Of a stretch of 64,000 nt of DNA, positions 42,357 through 52,304 are shown piece by piece. Made by a program: the position numbers and the translations under genes. Origin of the DNA: Sunxiuqinia elliptica (lineage in GTDB: Bacteria > Bacteroidota > Bacteroidia > Bacteroidales > Prolixibacteraceae); NCBI RefSeq assembly GCF_900113005.1, contig NZ_FONW01000002.1:124001-188000 (forward strand), in the 5' to 3' direction. The notes beneath the pieces were generated by a model that ran no database searches, was not told the DNA's origin, and was given only the letters and a program-made list of their open reading frames with translations. The number at the start of each line of letters is the position of its first letter. Positions within the stretch are counted from its first letter, which is position 1.

Positions 42357-44606
42357 TTATTTCTCAATTTCCAAGACACCACCCGAAACAAGCTCTTTGT
42401 GGTTGATGAAATAACGATTTAGCTTTTTCCCGTCTTTGTTAATCTTGCGAATGTACTCTCCATCTCCTTTGGTACGAATGATGAGTTCTTTGCCGGGATA
42501 GAAGTTTTGATCCAGTTCTATTTTGACTTCGTCAAAAGCGGGTTGAGCAATGGAGTAATCTGTGTTACCCGGACAAACAGGGTAGAACCCCATCATGCTG
42601 TACACGGCCCAGGCTGAAAGTGTTCCACAGTCGTCGTTCCCCGGGATTCCCCCCGGAGCATTTTTATAATGCTCGTTCAGCAAGCGGCTCACTTCTTTTT
42701 GGGTGCGCCATTCTTCTCCTTTGACGTAGTTGAACAACCACGGATAATGGATGTCGGGTTCGTTAGCCACATCATAATGACCATCGTCAAAAATACCTTG
42801 CAGTTTTTTTGTGAATTTTTTCTTGCCACCCATCAATTTCATGAGTCCTTTAATGTCATGAGGAACGCAAAAGGTGTATTGGTAAGCATTTCCTTCGTGG
42901 AAACCAGGGCTTGGCTCAAAGTTCTCTCCTTGTTTTGGATCGAAATCTTTATAGAATGAGCCATCAGCCATTCTGGGACGAATCATCTGGAATTCATCCT
43001 TGTCGTAATATTCTTTGTAACGCAACGACTGAGCCAGAAAACGTTTATAGTCTGCATCTTTGCCCAAAGCTTTCGCAAATTGAGCCAGGTTCCAATCGGC
43101 AATGTAGTATTCCAGTGCATGCGATACTGAATTGTCAAAAGGTGTTGTGTAAGGCACATAACCTTTGGCCAGGTAGTCGTCAATGTCTGGGCGCAACTTG
43201 TTTTGGGCTCCTTCAGTGGTTGCCGACTTATACATGGCTTCATAAACAGATTCTGTATCAAAATCAGTTAGTCCGCGAAGATAAGTGTCAACAATTACCG
43301 GAATGGCAGGGTCACCTTCCATTACATGCGTTTCCGTGCTGTTAAGTTCCCATTTTGGAAGCCAGCCGCTTTCTTCGTACATGGCAATCATTGAGCGCAC
43401 CATGTCCAGCTGTTGCTCGGGGTAAATCAAGCTCATTAGCGGATGAAAGTTCCGGTAAGTATCCCAAAGCGAGAAAACGGTGTAGCGGTCGCCTTCTTTA
43501 ACTTCGCCAATTCCGTAGGACTCCATCAAAGGGTATTGACCGTTGACGTCATTGATTACGTTGGGGTGAATGTGCATGTGGTACAACGCGGTGTAGAAAA
43601 TCGTCTTTTGATCATCCGTTCCGCCTTTTACCGATACGCGAGAGAGGGCTTCTTCCCAGTTGGTTTTGGCTGCTGCACGTGTTTGTTCAAAGTTGAAGCC
43701 GGGCATTTCCACTTCCATATTTTGTCGGGCATTTTCAATGCTGACGTACGAAACAGCCACTTTTACCAATACTTCTTCGTTACTTTCGGTATCGAATGTC
43801 ATGTAAGCACCGATGCTGTCGCCGGCCATCTGTGCTTGAAATTCAGGATAGAACTTGAAGGCACTATCGGTTGAAGACCAAGCTGATTCGGCTGTCATTT
43901 GTGGCATCTTTTTCCAAGCTCCGAATGATTTGGCCGGCTTGCTAAAACGGGCTACAAAATAAACCGGACGTTCAGTCCCATCGTTATAACAAAATGTGCC
44001 GGTCATGCGCCAGCCTTCAATTTCACGGTTGTTTACAATGCGTAAAGCGGCTCCGCTTTCGTTGGTTAATCCCGTGCCAAGGTCCAACAGGATATTGGAT
44101 TGTCCTTCGGGAAATTTGAACTTACTTAGTCCAACCCGGGCACTGGCTGTTACTTCTGTGGTAATGTCATATTTTTCCAAGTGATTGGAGTAAAAACCGG
44201 GTGAAGCTTTTTGCTCCGTCATTGGAGAACCATAAACCTTATTGCTGGCTTCCACTTTTCCGGTGGTTGGCATCAGCAGGATAACACCAAGCTCAGGACA
44301 TCCTACGCCACTTAGGTTGACGTGAGAATAGCCGGTGAAAAAGTGGTTATCCCACGAGTAAGGAGTTGACCACCACTGGTTATCTTTGTCCCACTTGTTG
44401 CTTGCCGATCCACTAACATTGAAAGGCACTACTGAAACCATGCCTTGAGGAACAATGGCTCCTGGGTTGGTCGTACCATAATTGGTACTTCCAATGAATG
44501 GATTTACCCAATCCGTCGATTTTTTTTCTTGCGAATAAGCAGCGTCCAAGCTACTCAAAGCTAAAACAAAAGTCAGGATAGCTAATCGTAAAACGTTATT
44601 AGACAT
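42357..44606 (-). CDS. GH92-family alpha-mannosidase, exported
   Basis: The ATG at 44606 gives a signal peptide (LRLAILTFVLALSSLDAAYSQ). A longer frame from 44648 runs back into the promoter. The 749-residue protein has the GH92 blocks NPFIGSTNYGTTNPGAIVPQG, FFTGYSHVNLSGVGCPELG, FSLWDTYRNFHPLMSLI, ELNSTETHVMEGDPAIPV and the C-terminal active-site GNDDCGTLSAW. GH92 enzymes are calcium-dependent exo-alpha-mannosidases. Linkage (alpha-1,2, 1,3 or 1,6) cannot be read with confidence. It leads the operon with the MFS and GH130 genes, in keeping with stepwise trimming of alpha-mannose from N-glycans or mannans followed by import of the beta-mannoside core. Confidence 0.93.
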   Translation of the reverse strand: MSNNVLRLAILTFVLALSSLDAAYSQEKKSTDWVNPFIGSTNYGTTNPGAIVPQGMVSVVPFNVSGSASNKWDKDNQWWSTPYSWDNHFFTGYSHVNLSGVGCPELGVILLMPTTGKVEASNKVYGSPMTEQKASPGFYSNHLEKYDITTEVTASARVGLSKFKFPEGQSNILLDLGTGLTNESGAALRIVNNREIEGWRMTGTFCYNDGTERPVYFVARFSKPAKSFGAWKKMPQMTAESAWSSTDSAFKFYPEFQAQMAGDSIGAYMTFDTESNEEVLVKVAVSYVSIENARQNMEVEMPGFNFEQTRAAAKTNWEEALSRVSVKGGTDDQKTIFYTALYHMHIHPNVINDVNGQYPLMESYGIGEVKEGDRYTVFSLWDTYRNFHPLMSLIYPEQQLDMVRSMIAMYEESGWLPKWELNSTETHVMEGDPAIPVIVDTYLRGLTDFDTESVYEAMYKSATTEGAQNKLRPDIDDYLAKGYVPYTTPFDNSVSHALEYYIADWNLAQFAKALGKDADYKRFLAQSLRYKEYYDKDEFQMIRPRMADGSFYKDFDPKQGENFEPSPGFHEGNAYQYTFCVPHDIKGLMKLMGGKKKFTKKLQGIFDDGHYDVANEPDIHYPWLFNYVKGEEWRTQKEVSRLLNEHYKNAPGGIPGNDDCGTLSAWAVYSMMGFYPVCPGNTDYSIAQPAFDEVKIELDQNFYPGKELIIRTKGDGEYIRKINKDGKKLNRYFINHKELVSGGVLEIEK

Positions 44607-44635
44607 CGTAGTAGAATTTGAGAGTTTTAAAATCG

Positions 44636-44643
44636 CAAAGGTA
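44636..44643 (-). promoter_or_regulatory. -7 element for GH92 operon
   Basis: On the minus strand this reads TACCTTTG (TAnnTTTG), 30 bases before the GH92 ATG. No clear -33 element is seen. Confidence 0.5.
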
Positions 44644-44977
44644 GTCAATTCGCACTTGATCAGGATATTTTTAGGCTTCTGGAAAGCCTTGAAAACTTTT
44701 TTTCAAATGTTTTTTTAGAGTAAGTTTTTGTTTGATAATTGGTTGTGCGTGACTGTGATGATGACCTTTTTTAATTGCGATGCCTTTTCAGTGATCTAAT
44801 TTTGTTCATTTTTAGGGAAGATTTGAAGGATTAAGAAACAGAAGGCTAAGGCTCTGTGTTATTCTTGTTGGATTCTTGTCTCATCGAGTGGTTCCTGTTT
44901 TTGTATAGCTAAAACTGACTGTTTTCGGGTGATAGCAAGCAGTTGCTGTGCTTTGTCGTTTTTTAGAATTAATTAAG
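44644..44977. other. Intergenic region between divergent genes
   Basis: No coding frame or RNA gene is apparent. Another TAATTTTG word occurs near 44799 on the plus strand, far from any start codon, and was not called as a promoter. Confidence 0.5.
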
Positions 44978-45008
44978 TTGAAAGCCAGCTGCAAAAGCAC
45001 TATTTTTG
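44978..45008 (+). promoter_or_regulatory. Bacteroidota-type promoter for transglycosylase-uvrA operon
   Basis: TTG (44978-44980), a 20-base spacer and TATTTTTG (45001-45008) match the consensus. The first gene starts 29 bases later. Confidence 0.65.
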
Positions 45009-45036
45009 CCGTTTAGTAAAATTTGAATGTAGGATT

Positions 45037-45969
45037 ATGAAGCGGATAGCAAGTCGATTATTGTATAGTTTTATTTTAGTGGTTCTGGTGTTGGGAGGTT
45101 ATCAGTTTTTGGAGTCTTCAACCTATCCGGAACGGGCACCAGAGGCTCCGGCCAAGCATTATTATAGTTCTGTTGAAGTTCCGGATTCACTGACTTTTGC
45201 TGGAGAAAAAGTTCCTTTAGAATATTTCGATGTGTATGAAAGTCTGGACCGCGAGTTGTTGGTTAATTCCTATTTTCATTCACAAACCTTGCGGTTTATG
45301 AAAATGGCTCCGCGGTTCTTCTCTATTATTGAACCGATCTTGGAAGCAGACAGCATTCCGGAGGATTTTAAATACCTGGCTTTGGCTGAGAGTGGGTTTA
45401 ACCCGAAGGCAGTATCTCCGGCAGGAGCCGTTGGCTTTTGGCAGTTTATGAAAGGAACGGCACGTGATTACGGCTTGGAGGTGAGTGGCGAGGTTGATGA
45501 ACGTTATCACATTGAAAAGTCAACCCATGCGGCTTGTGCTTATCTGCACGAGTCCTATAAGAAGTATGGAAGCTGGACCTTGGTGGCTGCAACCTACAAT
45601 GCCGGACGAAATTTCGTTGGCAGGCAGCTTGAACGTCAGCAAGAAACAGATTACTATGACTTGTTACTTGGTGAAGAAACCGGACGTTATGTATTTCGGA
45701 TTTTAGCCTTAAAATTGGTAATGGAGAACCCACAAAAATATGGTTTTGATGTTCAGGAAGATGAACAATATTCGGTCTGGAATACGAAGACGGTTTCGAT
45801 TTCTGGTCCGGTAGCCAACTTTGCTGATTTTGCTCAAGAGCATCAGACCAATTACAAAATTCTGAAAATGCTGAACCCATGGTTGCGTGAATCTTATCTG
45901 ACAAACAAGAGTGGCAAAACCTATGGAATAAAATTGCCAGCAGAAGGTTTCAGAACAAATACAAAGTAA
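45037..45969 (+). CDS. Membrane-anchored lytic transglycosylase (SLT/MltD-like)
   Basis: The 310-residue protein has an N-terminal signal or anchor (LLYSFILVVLVLGGYQF). The SLT lysozyme-like domain spans ~85-250, with the catalytic Glu in LALAESGFNPKAVSPAGAVGFWQFM (~118) and the later AATYNAGRN. These enzymes cut peptidoglycan between MurNAc and GlcNAc with formation of 1,6-anhydro ends. The C-terminal 50 residues (YKILKMLNPWLRESYLTNKSGKTYGIKLP) resemble a degenerate LysM-type region. uvrA begins 5 bases after the stop codon, so the two genes are co-transcribed, although their functions are unrelated. Confidence 0.9.
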   Translation: MKRIASRLLYSFILVVLVLGGYQFLESSTYPERAPEAPAKHYYSSVEVPDSLTFAGEKVPLEYFDVYESLDRELLVNSYFHSQTLRFMKMAPRFFSIIEPILEADSIPEDFKYLALAESGFNPKAVSPAGAVGFWQFMKGTARDYGLEVSGEVDERYHIEKSTHAACAYLHESYKKYGSWTLVAATYNAGRNFVGRQLERQQETDYYDLLLGEETGRYVFRILALKLVMENPQKYGFDVQEDEQYSVWNTKTVSISGPVANFADFAQEHQTNYKILKMLNPWLRESYLTNKSGKTYGIKLPAEGFRTNTK

Positions 45970-45974
45970 GCTAA

Positions 45975-48839
45975 ATGCAGAAAACAGAAGCAGTAGTTCT
46001 GGAGGAAGAACTGATTGAAAACGAAGAAAAGGTTGTCGTGCACGGTGCTCGTGTGCATAACCTGCAAAATATTAATGTTGAAATTCCACGTAACCAGCTA
46101 ACCGTAATTACCGGATTGAGTGGCAGTGGAAAGTCGTCATTGGCTTTTGATACAATTTATGCAGAAGGACAACGTCGCTATATTGAGACTTTTTCGGCTT
46201 ATGCCCGTTCGTTTTTGGGGAATATGGAACGACCCGATGTGGATAAGATTACTGGCCTGAGCCCAGTGATCTCCATTGAGCAGAAAACGACCAACAAGAA
46301 CCCTCGTTCTACCGTTGGAACCGTGACGGAAATCTATGATTTTCTGCGTTTGTTGTATGCCCGTGCCGGAGAAGCTTTTTCATATGAAACCGGTGAGAAG
46401 ATGGTCAAATATACGGATGACCAAATTCTCAAACTGATTCAGGAACAATTCACTGGGAAGCGAATTTTGGTGATGGCACCTTTGGTGCGAGGCAGAAAAG
46501 GACATTATCGGGAACTGTTTGAGCAGTTCAGACGCAAGGGCTTTTTGTATGCTCGCATTGATGGTGAAGTCAAAGAACTGGTTCCCAACATGAAGGTTGA
46601 TCGCTATAAAAATCACTTTATCGAAGTAGTGGTTGATCGTTTGGAGGTGGATGAAGGAAGCTTAAAACGCTTGAAAGAGTCGGTGCAGACAGCAATGAAG
46701 CAGGGACACGGAATTACCCTGATTATGGAACATGAGTCGGATCATATGAAGTACTACAGCCGCCAGCTGATGTGTCCAACAACCGGGATCTCGTATGCTG
46801 AGCCTGCTCCGCACAATTTCTCATTTAACTCACCGCAGGGAGCCTGTCCACGTTGTAATGGTCTTGGGCAAGTGGCTGAAATTGACTTGGATAAAATTAT
46901 CCCGGAACCGGATAAAAGCATTGCCAAAGGAGGAATTGCTCCACTTGGATCGCAAAAGAATACCTTGATTTTCTGGCAGATTGAAGCATTGGGCGAGAAG
47001 TATGGGTTTACCCTGAAAACACCGGTTAAAGATATCCCTGAAGATGGATTGAAAGCCGTGCTGTATGGAACCAATGAGCGTATTCAGCTGAAAAATTCCC
47101 CCTTGGGAAGTTCGGTCAATTACATGATGACTTATGAGGGGGTGGTAAAGTACATCGATAACCAGCGGGAAGATAATCCGTCGAAAAAGGCGAAGAAGTG
47201 GGCTAATCAATTCATCAAAGAAAAAGCTTGCCCGGAATGTCAGGGCCATCGATTAAAAAAAGAGTCGCTTCATTTTAAGATTGACGGACGCAATATTTCC
47301 GAAATCGCACGAATGGACATTAGCGAACTGAGTGATTGGCTGGTTGGCTTGGAAGACCGACTGACAGACCGCCAGCGTAAGATCGGAGTGGAGGTCGTGA
47401 AAGAAATCAGGGATCGTGTAAGTTTCTTGATTGATGTTGGTTTGGAATACCTTTCGCTTGATCGCACCTCGCGGACCTTGTCTGGGGGAGAGTCGCAACG
47501 TATCCGCTTGGCGACACAAATTGGATCGCAGTTGGTCAACGTGTTGTATATTTTAGATGAACCGAGTATTGGTTTGCATCACCGCGATAACCTACGGCTT
47601 ATCCATTCGTTACAAACGTTGCGCGATACAGGAAACTCTGTTATTGTTGTTGAGCACGATAAAGATATGATGTTGTCGGCTGATTATATTGTGGATATGG
47701 GGCCTTATGCGGGGCGACATGGCGGCGAGGTGGTTGGTGCAGGATCACCTGATGCCTTATTGAAAGCTGATACGTTAACCTCGAAGTATTTGCGTGGAGA
47801 ACACACCATAGCCGTACCTGAAACCCGTCGTGAAGGAAATGGAAAAGCTTTAAAACTCAAAGGTTGTGTCGGAAATAACCTGAAAAAGGTTGATGTTGAG
47901 TTCCCTTTAGGCAAGTTGATTTGTGTCACAGGAGTTTCGGGTAGTGGTAAGTCAAGTTTAATCAATGGCACTTTGCAGCCAATCTTGAGTCAACACTTTT
48001 ACAAGTCGGTGAAAGATCCGCTGACTTATGAAAAGATTGATGGTTTGAAATTGATTGATAAAGTGGTGCAGGTTGATCAATCGCCATTGGGGCGGACTCC
48101 TCGATCGAACCCGGTAACTTACACGGGGGTTTTCTCCGATATCAGAGCTTTATTTGCTCAGTTGCCGGAAGCCAAAATACGCGGCTACAAGCCTGGCCGT
48201 TTCTCTTTCAACGTAAAAGGAGGCCGGTGTGAAGATTGCCAGGGAGGAGGTTTGAAGCTGATTGAAATGAACTTCTTGCCAGATGTTTATGTGCATTGCG
48301 ACACCTGCAATGGCAAACGCTATAACCGGGAAACATTGGAGGTTCGCTACAAAGGCAAATCCATTGGCGATGTGCTGGATATGACCATCAATCAAGGAGT
48401 CGAGTTTTTTGAGCACCTGCCGTCTATCGCACATAAGCTGAAAACGCTGCAGGAGGTTGGACTGGGCTACATTACCTTGGGGCAATCGTCAACAACCTTA
48501 TCTGGCGGTGAATCTCAGCGGGTGAAACTGGCATCTGAGTTAGCCAAAAAGGACACAGGCAAAACGTTGTATATTTTAGATGAGCCGACGACTGGCCTGC
48601 ATTTTGAGGATATCAGGGTATTGCTAGAGGTGCTGAATAAACTGGTCGATCGAGGCAATACGGTGATTGTGATTGAACACAATATGGATGTGATCAAAGT
48701 GGCGGATCATATTATTGACCTGGGGCCTGAAGGCGGTAAAGGTGGCGGACAGGTTTTATGTGTGGGAACACCTGAAGAGGTCATTAGAAATAAGAAATCG
48801 TATACGGCCCGGTATCTGAAAAAAGAGCTAGATTTATAG
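45975..48839 (+). CDS. uvrA: Excinuclease ABC subunit A (UvrA)
   Basis: The 954-residue protein is the DNA damage-recognition ATPase of nucleotide excision repair, which loads UvrB. It has two ABC ATPase units with Walker [10 protein letters not shown] (~46-54) and GVSGSGKSS (~653-661). Signature motifs are [12 protein letters not shown] and [12 protein letters not shown], and the Walker B segments are [10 protein letters not shown] and [10 protein letters not shown]. Zinc-binding cysteine pairs occur at [17 protein letters not shown] and CEDCQGGG...CDTCNGKR. Length is normal for the family. It is the second gene of an operon behind a lytic transglycosylase. Confidence 0.98.
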   Translation: MQKTEAVVLEEELIENEEKVVVHGARVHNLQNINVEIPRNQLTVITGLSGSGKSSLAFDTIYAEGQRRYIETFSAYARSFLGNMERPDVDKITGLSPVISIEQKTTNKNPRSTVGTVTEIYDFLRLLYARAGEAFSYETGEKMVKYTDDQILKLIQEQFTGKRILVMAPLVRGRKGHYRELFEQFRRKGFLYARIDGEVKELVPNMKVDRYKNHFIEVVVDRLEVDEGSLKRLKESVQTAMKQGHGITLIMEHESDHMKYYSRQLMCPTTGISYAEPAPHNFSFNSPQGACPRCNGLGQVAEIDLDKIIPEPDKSIAKGGIAPLGSQKNTLIFWQIEALGEKYGFTLKTPVKDIPEDGLKAVLYGTNERIQLKNSPLGSSVNYMMTYEGVVKYIDNQREDNPSKKAKKWANQFIKEKACPECQGHRLKKESLHFKIDGRNISEIARMDISELSDWLVGLEDRLTDRQRKIGVEVVKEIRDRVSFLIDVGLEYLSLDRTSRTLSGGESQRIRLATQIGSQLVNVLYILDEPSIGLHHRDNLRLIHSLQTLRDTGNSVIVVEHDKDMMLSADYIVDMGPYAGRHGGEVVGAGSPDALLKADTLTSKYLRGEHTIAVPETRREGNGKALKLKGCVGNNLKKVDVEFPLGKLICVTGVSGSGKSSLINGTLQPILSQHFYKSVKDPLTYEKIDGLKLIDKVVQVDQSPLGRTPRSNPVTYTGVFSDIRALFAQLPEAKIRGYKPGRFSFNVKGGRCEDCQGGGLKLIEMNFLPDVYVHCDTCNGKRYNRETLEVRYKGKSIGDVLDMTINQGVEFFEHLPSIAHKLKTLQEVGLGYITLGQSSTTLSGGESQRVKLASELAKKDTGKTLYILDEPTTGLHFEDIRVLLEVLNKLVDRGNTVIVIEHNMDVIKVADHIIDLGPEGGKGGGQVLCVGTPEEVIRNKKSYTARYLKKELDL

Positions 48840-48857
48840 CAAATTATTTAAATAATG

Positions 48858-48891
48858 AATGTCGTTGGTAAAAGCCATTGCCAACGACATT
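48858..48891. repeat. 11-bp perfect inverted repeat between uvrA and nucleoside kinase gene
   Basis: AATGTCGTTGG (48858-48868) and CCAACGACATT (48881-48891) form a perfect 11-bp stem with a 12-base loop, beginning 19 bases after the uvrA stop and ending 18 bases before the kinase ATG at 48910. There is no T-run. It is a candidate RNA hairpin in the leader or a protein-binding operator. Confidence 0.6.
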
Positions 48892-48909
48892 GATTGGAGC
48901 CATGAGATT

Positions 48910-50574
48910 ATGAAAATAGTTGAAATTTATTGCGAGAACACCAAGGAGAGGAAAGCCTATCCCTTGGGAACTACTTTGGAGGAGATTAAAGATGACCTTC
49001 AGATTAAGTTGAAAAACCCAGTTTGTGGAGCCTTGGTCAACCATAAGGTGAAAGAGTTGTCTTTTGCTGTCGTTAAATCAAAACGAATTCAGTTCATCGA
49101 TTATTCTCATGTCGATGGGCGACGCTTATACACCCGTTCCTTGTTGTTTTTGTTGTACGTTGCCGTTCGGGAGACTTTCCCTCAGGTGAAACTTCGGATT
49201 ATGAACGGAATATCGCAAGGATACTATTGTGAGCTTGTTGGTTTGGAGCGGGAGATTACGGAATCGGATATTTTTGAACTGAAAAGCGAAATGCGTTCGT
49301 GGGTTGAGCGCGATTTACCTTTTGTGAAAAAGGGAATTCCAACAGAAAAGGCTGTTGACATTCTGGTACAGCAAGGATTGGAGGAAAAAGCTAGGTTGTT
49401 CGAGCAGCAAGGTACCTTGTTCTCTTACTTGTACTTTGTTAATGGCTTAGCGAATTATTTTTATGGACACCATGTGCCGTCAACAGGATATTTGACCAAC
49501 TTTGGCTTGGTTCCTTATTTTGATGGCCTTCTACTTCAGATTCCTCAGACAGATAATTTTGATTTGCTTTATCCGGTCATCGAACAGGAGAAGCTTTTTG
49601 GAGTGTTTAAGGAACACAAACAACGAGCTACCATTCTGGATGTCCCGGATCTTGGTAAGCTGAATGAATATACGCAGATGGGCAAGAGCGGAGATATTAT
49701 CAAAATATCGGAAGCACTTCATGAAAAGAAAATTGCAGAGATTGCCAACCAAATTGATGAACGAAGGGATGAGATTAAAGTTATTTTGATTGCTGGACCT
49801 TCAGCGTCGGGAAAAACAACTTTTAGCAAGCGATTGGCGGTTCAATTGGCGGTGAATGGTTTGGTCCCTCATATGATTTCTCTGGACGACTACTTTGTCG
49901 ATCGGGAGAAAACACCGCTTGATGAACACGGTGAATATGACTTTGAGTCCTTAGAAGCTATCGACATTGCCTTTTTTAATGAACAGCTGTTGCAGTTGTT
50001 TAATGGCGAAGAAGTTGAGTTGCCCAAATTTGATTTCAACCTTGGTAAACGTACCCGCTCAGGTGAAAAACTTCGCATTGGTGATGGGCATTTACTTATT
50101 GTAGAAGGGATTCATGGGAATAATCCGGGGCTTACACCTCATGTGTCAAATCACCAGAGTTTCCGAATTTTCTTGTCCGCATTGACTCAGATTTCATTTG
50201 ACGATCATAACCATATTTCGACAACAGATAATCGTTTAATTCGACGAATGATTCGCGATAGCCTTTATCGTGGCTACTCAGCTGCCGAAACCATCAAACG
50301 ATGGCCAAGTGTAAAAAATGGAGAGGAAAAGAATATTTTCCCCTACCAGGAGAATGCGGATATCATGTTCAACTCAGCCTTAGTTTACGAATTGGCTGTG
50401 TTGAAAAAATATGCCGAGCCTTTATTGAAGAATGTCCCTGAGAATCAGATTGAATACTGTGAAGCAAATCGACTATTGAAATTCTTTAGTTACATCAATA
50501 GTATTGATGATATTGAAATTCCACCAACGTCGCTGATTCGGGAATTTTTGGGAGGCAGCAGCTTCCTTTATTAA
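48910..50574 (+). CDS. TGS-domain nucleoside (uridine-like) kinase
   Basis: I choose the ATG at 48910. An in-frame ATG at 48859 exists but lies inside a perfect hairpin. The 554-residue product begins with a TGS-like domain (1-~60; VEIYCENTKERKAYPLGTTLEEI). A threonyl-tRNA-synthetase second-domain-like region follows (~60-240; YSHVDGRRLYTRSLLFLL, FVNGLANYFYGHHVPSTG). The end is a P-loop uridine kinase domain (~280-554) with GPSASGKTTFSKRL (~296), DDYFVDRE and EGIHGNNPGL. It probably phosphorylates a nucleoside in salvage. The exact substrate and the role of the TGS part are not established. Confidence 0.88.
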   Translation: MKIVEIYCENTKERKAYPLGTTLEEIKDDLQIKLKNPVCGALVNHKVKELSFAVVKSKRIQFIDYSHVDGRRLYTRSLLFLLYVAVRETFPQVKLRIMNGISQGYYCELVGLEREITESDIFELKSEMRSWVERDLPFVKKGIPTEKAVDILVQQGLEEKARLFEQQGTLFSYLYFVNGLANYFYGHHVPSTGYLTNFGLVPYFDGLLLQIPQTDNFDLLYPVIEQEKLFGVFKEHKQRATILDVPDLGKLNEYTQMGKSGDIIKISEALHEKKIAEIANQIDERRDEIKVILIAGPSASGKTTFSKRLAVQLAVNGLVPHMISLDDYFVDREKTPLDEHGEYDFESLEAIDIAFFNEQLLQLFNGEEVELPKFDFNLGKRTRSGEKLRIGDGHLLIVEGIHGNNPGLTPHVSNHQSFRIFLSALTQISFDDHNHISTTDNRLIRRMIRDSLYRGYSAAETIKRWPSVKNGEEKNIFPYQENADIMFNSALVYELAVLKKYAEPLLKNVPENQIEYCEANRLLKFFSYINSIDDIEIPPTSLIREFLGGSSFLY

Positions 50575-50655
50575 GGAAAAGAACTTGGAAGAGGCAATGC
50601 TGCTGGTTCATTAAGAGTCAGTGCTGCAACCTTTTTTGTTGGGTAACGATATTGT

Positions 50656-50706
50656 AAAGAGTTTTTAAGTGCGCATGGAAACAGGCGTATTTAAAAACTC
50701 TTTTTT
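50656..50706 (+). terminator. Terminator after nucleoside kinase gene
   Basis: AAAGAGTTTTTAA (50656-50668) pairs with TTAAAAACTCTTT (50691-50703), with a 22-base loop and a following T-run. The remaining 290 bases to the TetR gene hold no visible gene. Confidence 0.7.
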
Positions 50707-50969
50707 GTGGTTTGAAGTGTGCAAACTAAGAAATAATGCAATTTCGCTTGTAAGCAGAGTTCGCTTGAACTACACCTTTGATTTTAATTTCCTTGCCTAA
50801 GGAACGCAAATAACCGATCCCTTTTGTAGTCTTTGTTTGTTGTATGGTATTGATTGTTAATTTATTATGTGCTTGTGTGACAGGGGGAGTAAATGTTAAC
50901 AGGATATGTTGAAAAATGAGAAAATCCGTTAAAACTCTACAAAAACTATTACAGTTCTCAAAGTTTTTA

Positions 50970-50977
50970 TATATTTG
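50970..50977 (+). promoter_or_regulatory. -7 element for efflux operon
   Basis: TATATTTG matches TAnnTTTG and lies 18 bases before the first TetR ATG. Just upstream is a short dyad AACT-5-AGTT (50944-50956) that could bind one of the TetR proteins, and the word TCAAAGTTTTT (50958-50968), which recurs before the second TetR gene. Confidence 0.5.
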
Positions 50978-50994
50978 CGTCTAATTAGAAAACA

Positions 50995-51594
50995 ATGGAA
51001 GTACGCGAAAGAATTATTGATGAATCAGCCAAACTCTTCTTTAAGTTTGGAATCCGCAATGTCACTATGGATGATATTGCTGTATCTTTAGGTATCTCAA
51101 AACGTACTGTCTATGAGGTTTTTAAGGATAAGACAGAGTTGATTGAAACTTGTTTGCGGTATTTGTCTGAGAAGCAAGAAGAACGGAATCATAAGGTGAT
51201 GGCCGCTTCTGCAAATGTGGTTGAGGCAATCATAACTTCGATGAAGGACGGAATTAAGGCGATTAATGCTATAAATCCGGTGTTTTTTTATGACATAAGA
51301 AAGTATTATCCAAAGATTTGGACAACGCTTTATGAGGAAAACCAAAAACGGAATTATAACAATATATACAGACAGTTACGTAAGGGAATTAATGAAGGTC
51401 TTTTTCGGAAAGATATTAATGTGGATATTGTTACGAAGCTGTTTCAGGCCCAGATTAGCATGCTTTCAGATCAAGCGATCTTTCCTTCGGAAGAATATCG
51501 ATATGCTGATTTATTCGAAAACCTCATGGTAAATTTTGTAAGAGGAATAAGTACCCAACGGGGGATTGAATTAGTAGATAGTATGTTGGACTAA
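50995..51594 (+). CDS. TetR/AcrR-family transcriptional regulator (first)
   Basis: The 199-residue protein has an N-terminal TetR DNA-binding domain (IIDESAKLFFKFGIRNVTMDDIAVSLGISKRTVYEVFKDK, residues ~6-46) and a helical ligand-binding domain after it. Such repressors usually control the adjacent transporter and are released by a small molecule. It is first in a chain of two TetR genes, TolC, adaptor and RND pump, all on one strand, so autoregulation of the operon is the likely role. The ligand is unknown. Confidence 0.92.
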   Translation: MEVRERIIDESAKLFFKFGIRNVTMDDIAVSLGISKRTVYEVFKDKTELIETCLRYLSEKQEERNHKVMAASANVVEAIITSMKDGIKAINAINPVFFYDIRKYYPKIWTTLYEENQKRNYNNIYRQLRKGINEGLFRKDINVDIVTKLFQAQISMLSDQAIFPSEEYRYADLFENLMVNFVRGISTQRGIELVDSMLD

Positions 51595-51627
51595 ATTTTT
51601 TTGCCCAATAGAAAACTCAAAGTAACT

Positions 51628-51638
51628 TCAAAGTTTTT
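51628..51638 (+). repeat. Word shared by both TetR leaders
   Basis: TCAAAGTTTTT here is identical to 50958-50968 and lies 18-27 bases before each TetR start or promoter region. It may be part of an operator but is short and AT-rich, so chance is possible. Confidence 0.25.
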
Positions 51639-51645
51639 TTGGTTT

Positions 51646-52263
51646 ATGGTTGATGAGAGAACAATAGTGGAGAAAACTTATGAGCTGTACCGTAAGTATG
51701 GTGTCAAAAGTGTGAGCGTGGACGAGATTGCTGTTGCTTTGGGGATTTCGAAAAAGACCCTTTACCAGCATATTCGAAGTCGTGATGAGTTGCTAAAGCT
51801 GGTTGTCGAGCATAGCTTGAATAAGTTTTCAACAGAACTAATCAAGCTGGTTACACCCGAAGAGAATCTGATAAAGAAGCTGGCTTTGCTTTATGCTTTT
51901 ATTGTGAAAAGTTCAAGAAATGTGAATCCAACCTTCATTTTGGATTTGAAAAAGGTGAGTTACAAGCAGTATTTGTATGTGCAGGAATTTAGAAACAAGA
52001 GGCTTTATGATGGGGTGAAATCCATTTATGAACAAGGTGTTGAAGAGGGGATTTTCCGAACTAATGTAGATATCCGGTATGTCTATTACAATCAGATTTA
52101 CAAAGTCTCGGAGATCGCTTACAAGATTTTTCCCGACTATGATGAAGCAAGCTCAGGCGATACGCTTTATCGGTTGATTTTAAATGACATTGCCGGAATA
52201 ACGACCGTGAAGGGACATCAGGTATTTGACGAAATATTTGACGAACTGCTTCAATTGCTATGA
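51646..52263 (+). CDS. TetR/AcrR-family transcriptional regulator (second)
   Basis: The ATG at 51646 is preferred to the TTG at 51601 because the DNA-binding domain starts directly after it (TIVEKTYELYRKYGVKSVSVDEIAVALGISKKTLYQHIRSRDELL). The 205-residue protein is a paralogue of the TetR encoded just upstream, sharing the SVDEIAVALGISK-type helix-turn-helix with its MDDIAVSLGISK, but the ligand domains differ. The spacing of 51 bases and the lack of a terminator suggest co-transcription. Confidence 0.9.
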   Translation: MVDERTIVEKTYELYRKYGVKSVSVDEIAVALGISKKTLYQHIRSRDELLKLVVEHSLNKFSTELIKLVTPEENLIKKLALLYAFIVKSSRNVNPTFILDLKKVSYKQYLYVQEFRNKRLYDGVKSIYEQGVEEGIFRTNVDIRYVYYNQIYKVSEIAYKIFPDYDEASSGDTLYRLILNDIAGITTVKGHQVFDEIFDELLQLL

Positions 52264-52304
52264 AGTATTTAGATAGAAAAACAGAAAACAATTACAATTA
52301 AACA

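Noticed and set aside
42911-43345. A 144-codon frame opposite the GH92 gene
   Set aside because: It lies within a well-supported GH92 domain and shows no independent coding character.
48859-48909. Upstream ATG as start of the nucleoside kinase
   Set aside because: The added residues fall within a perfect hairpin, and the TGS domain begins right after the ATG at 48910.
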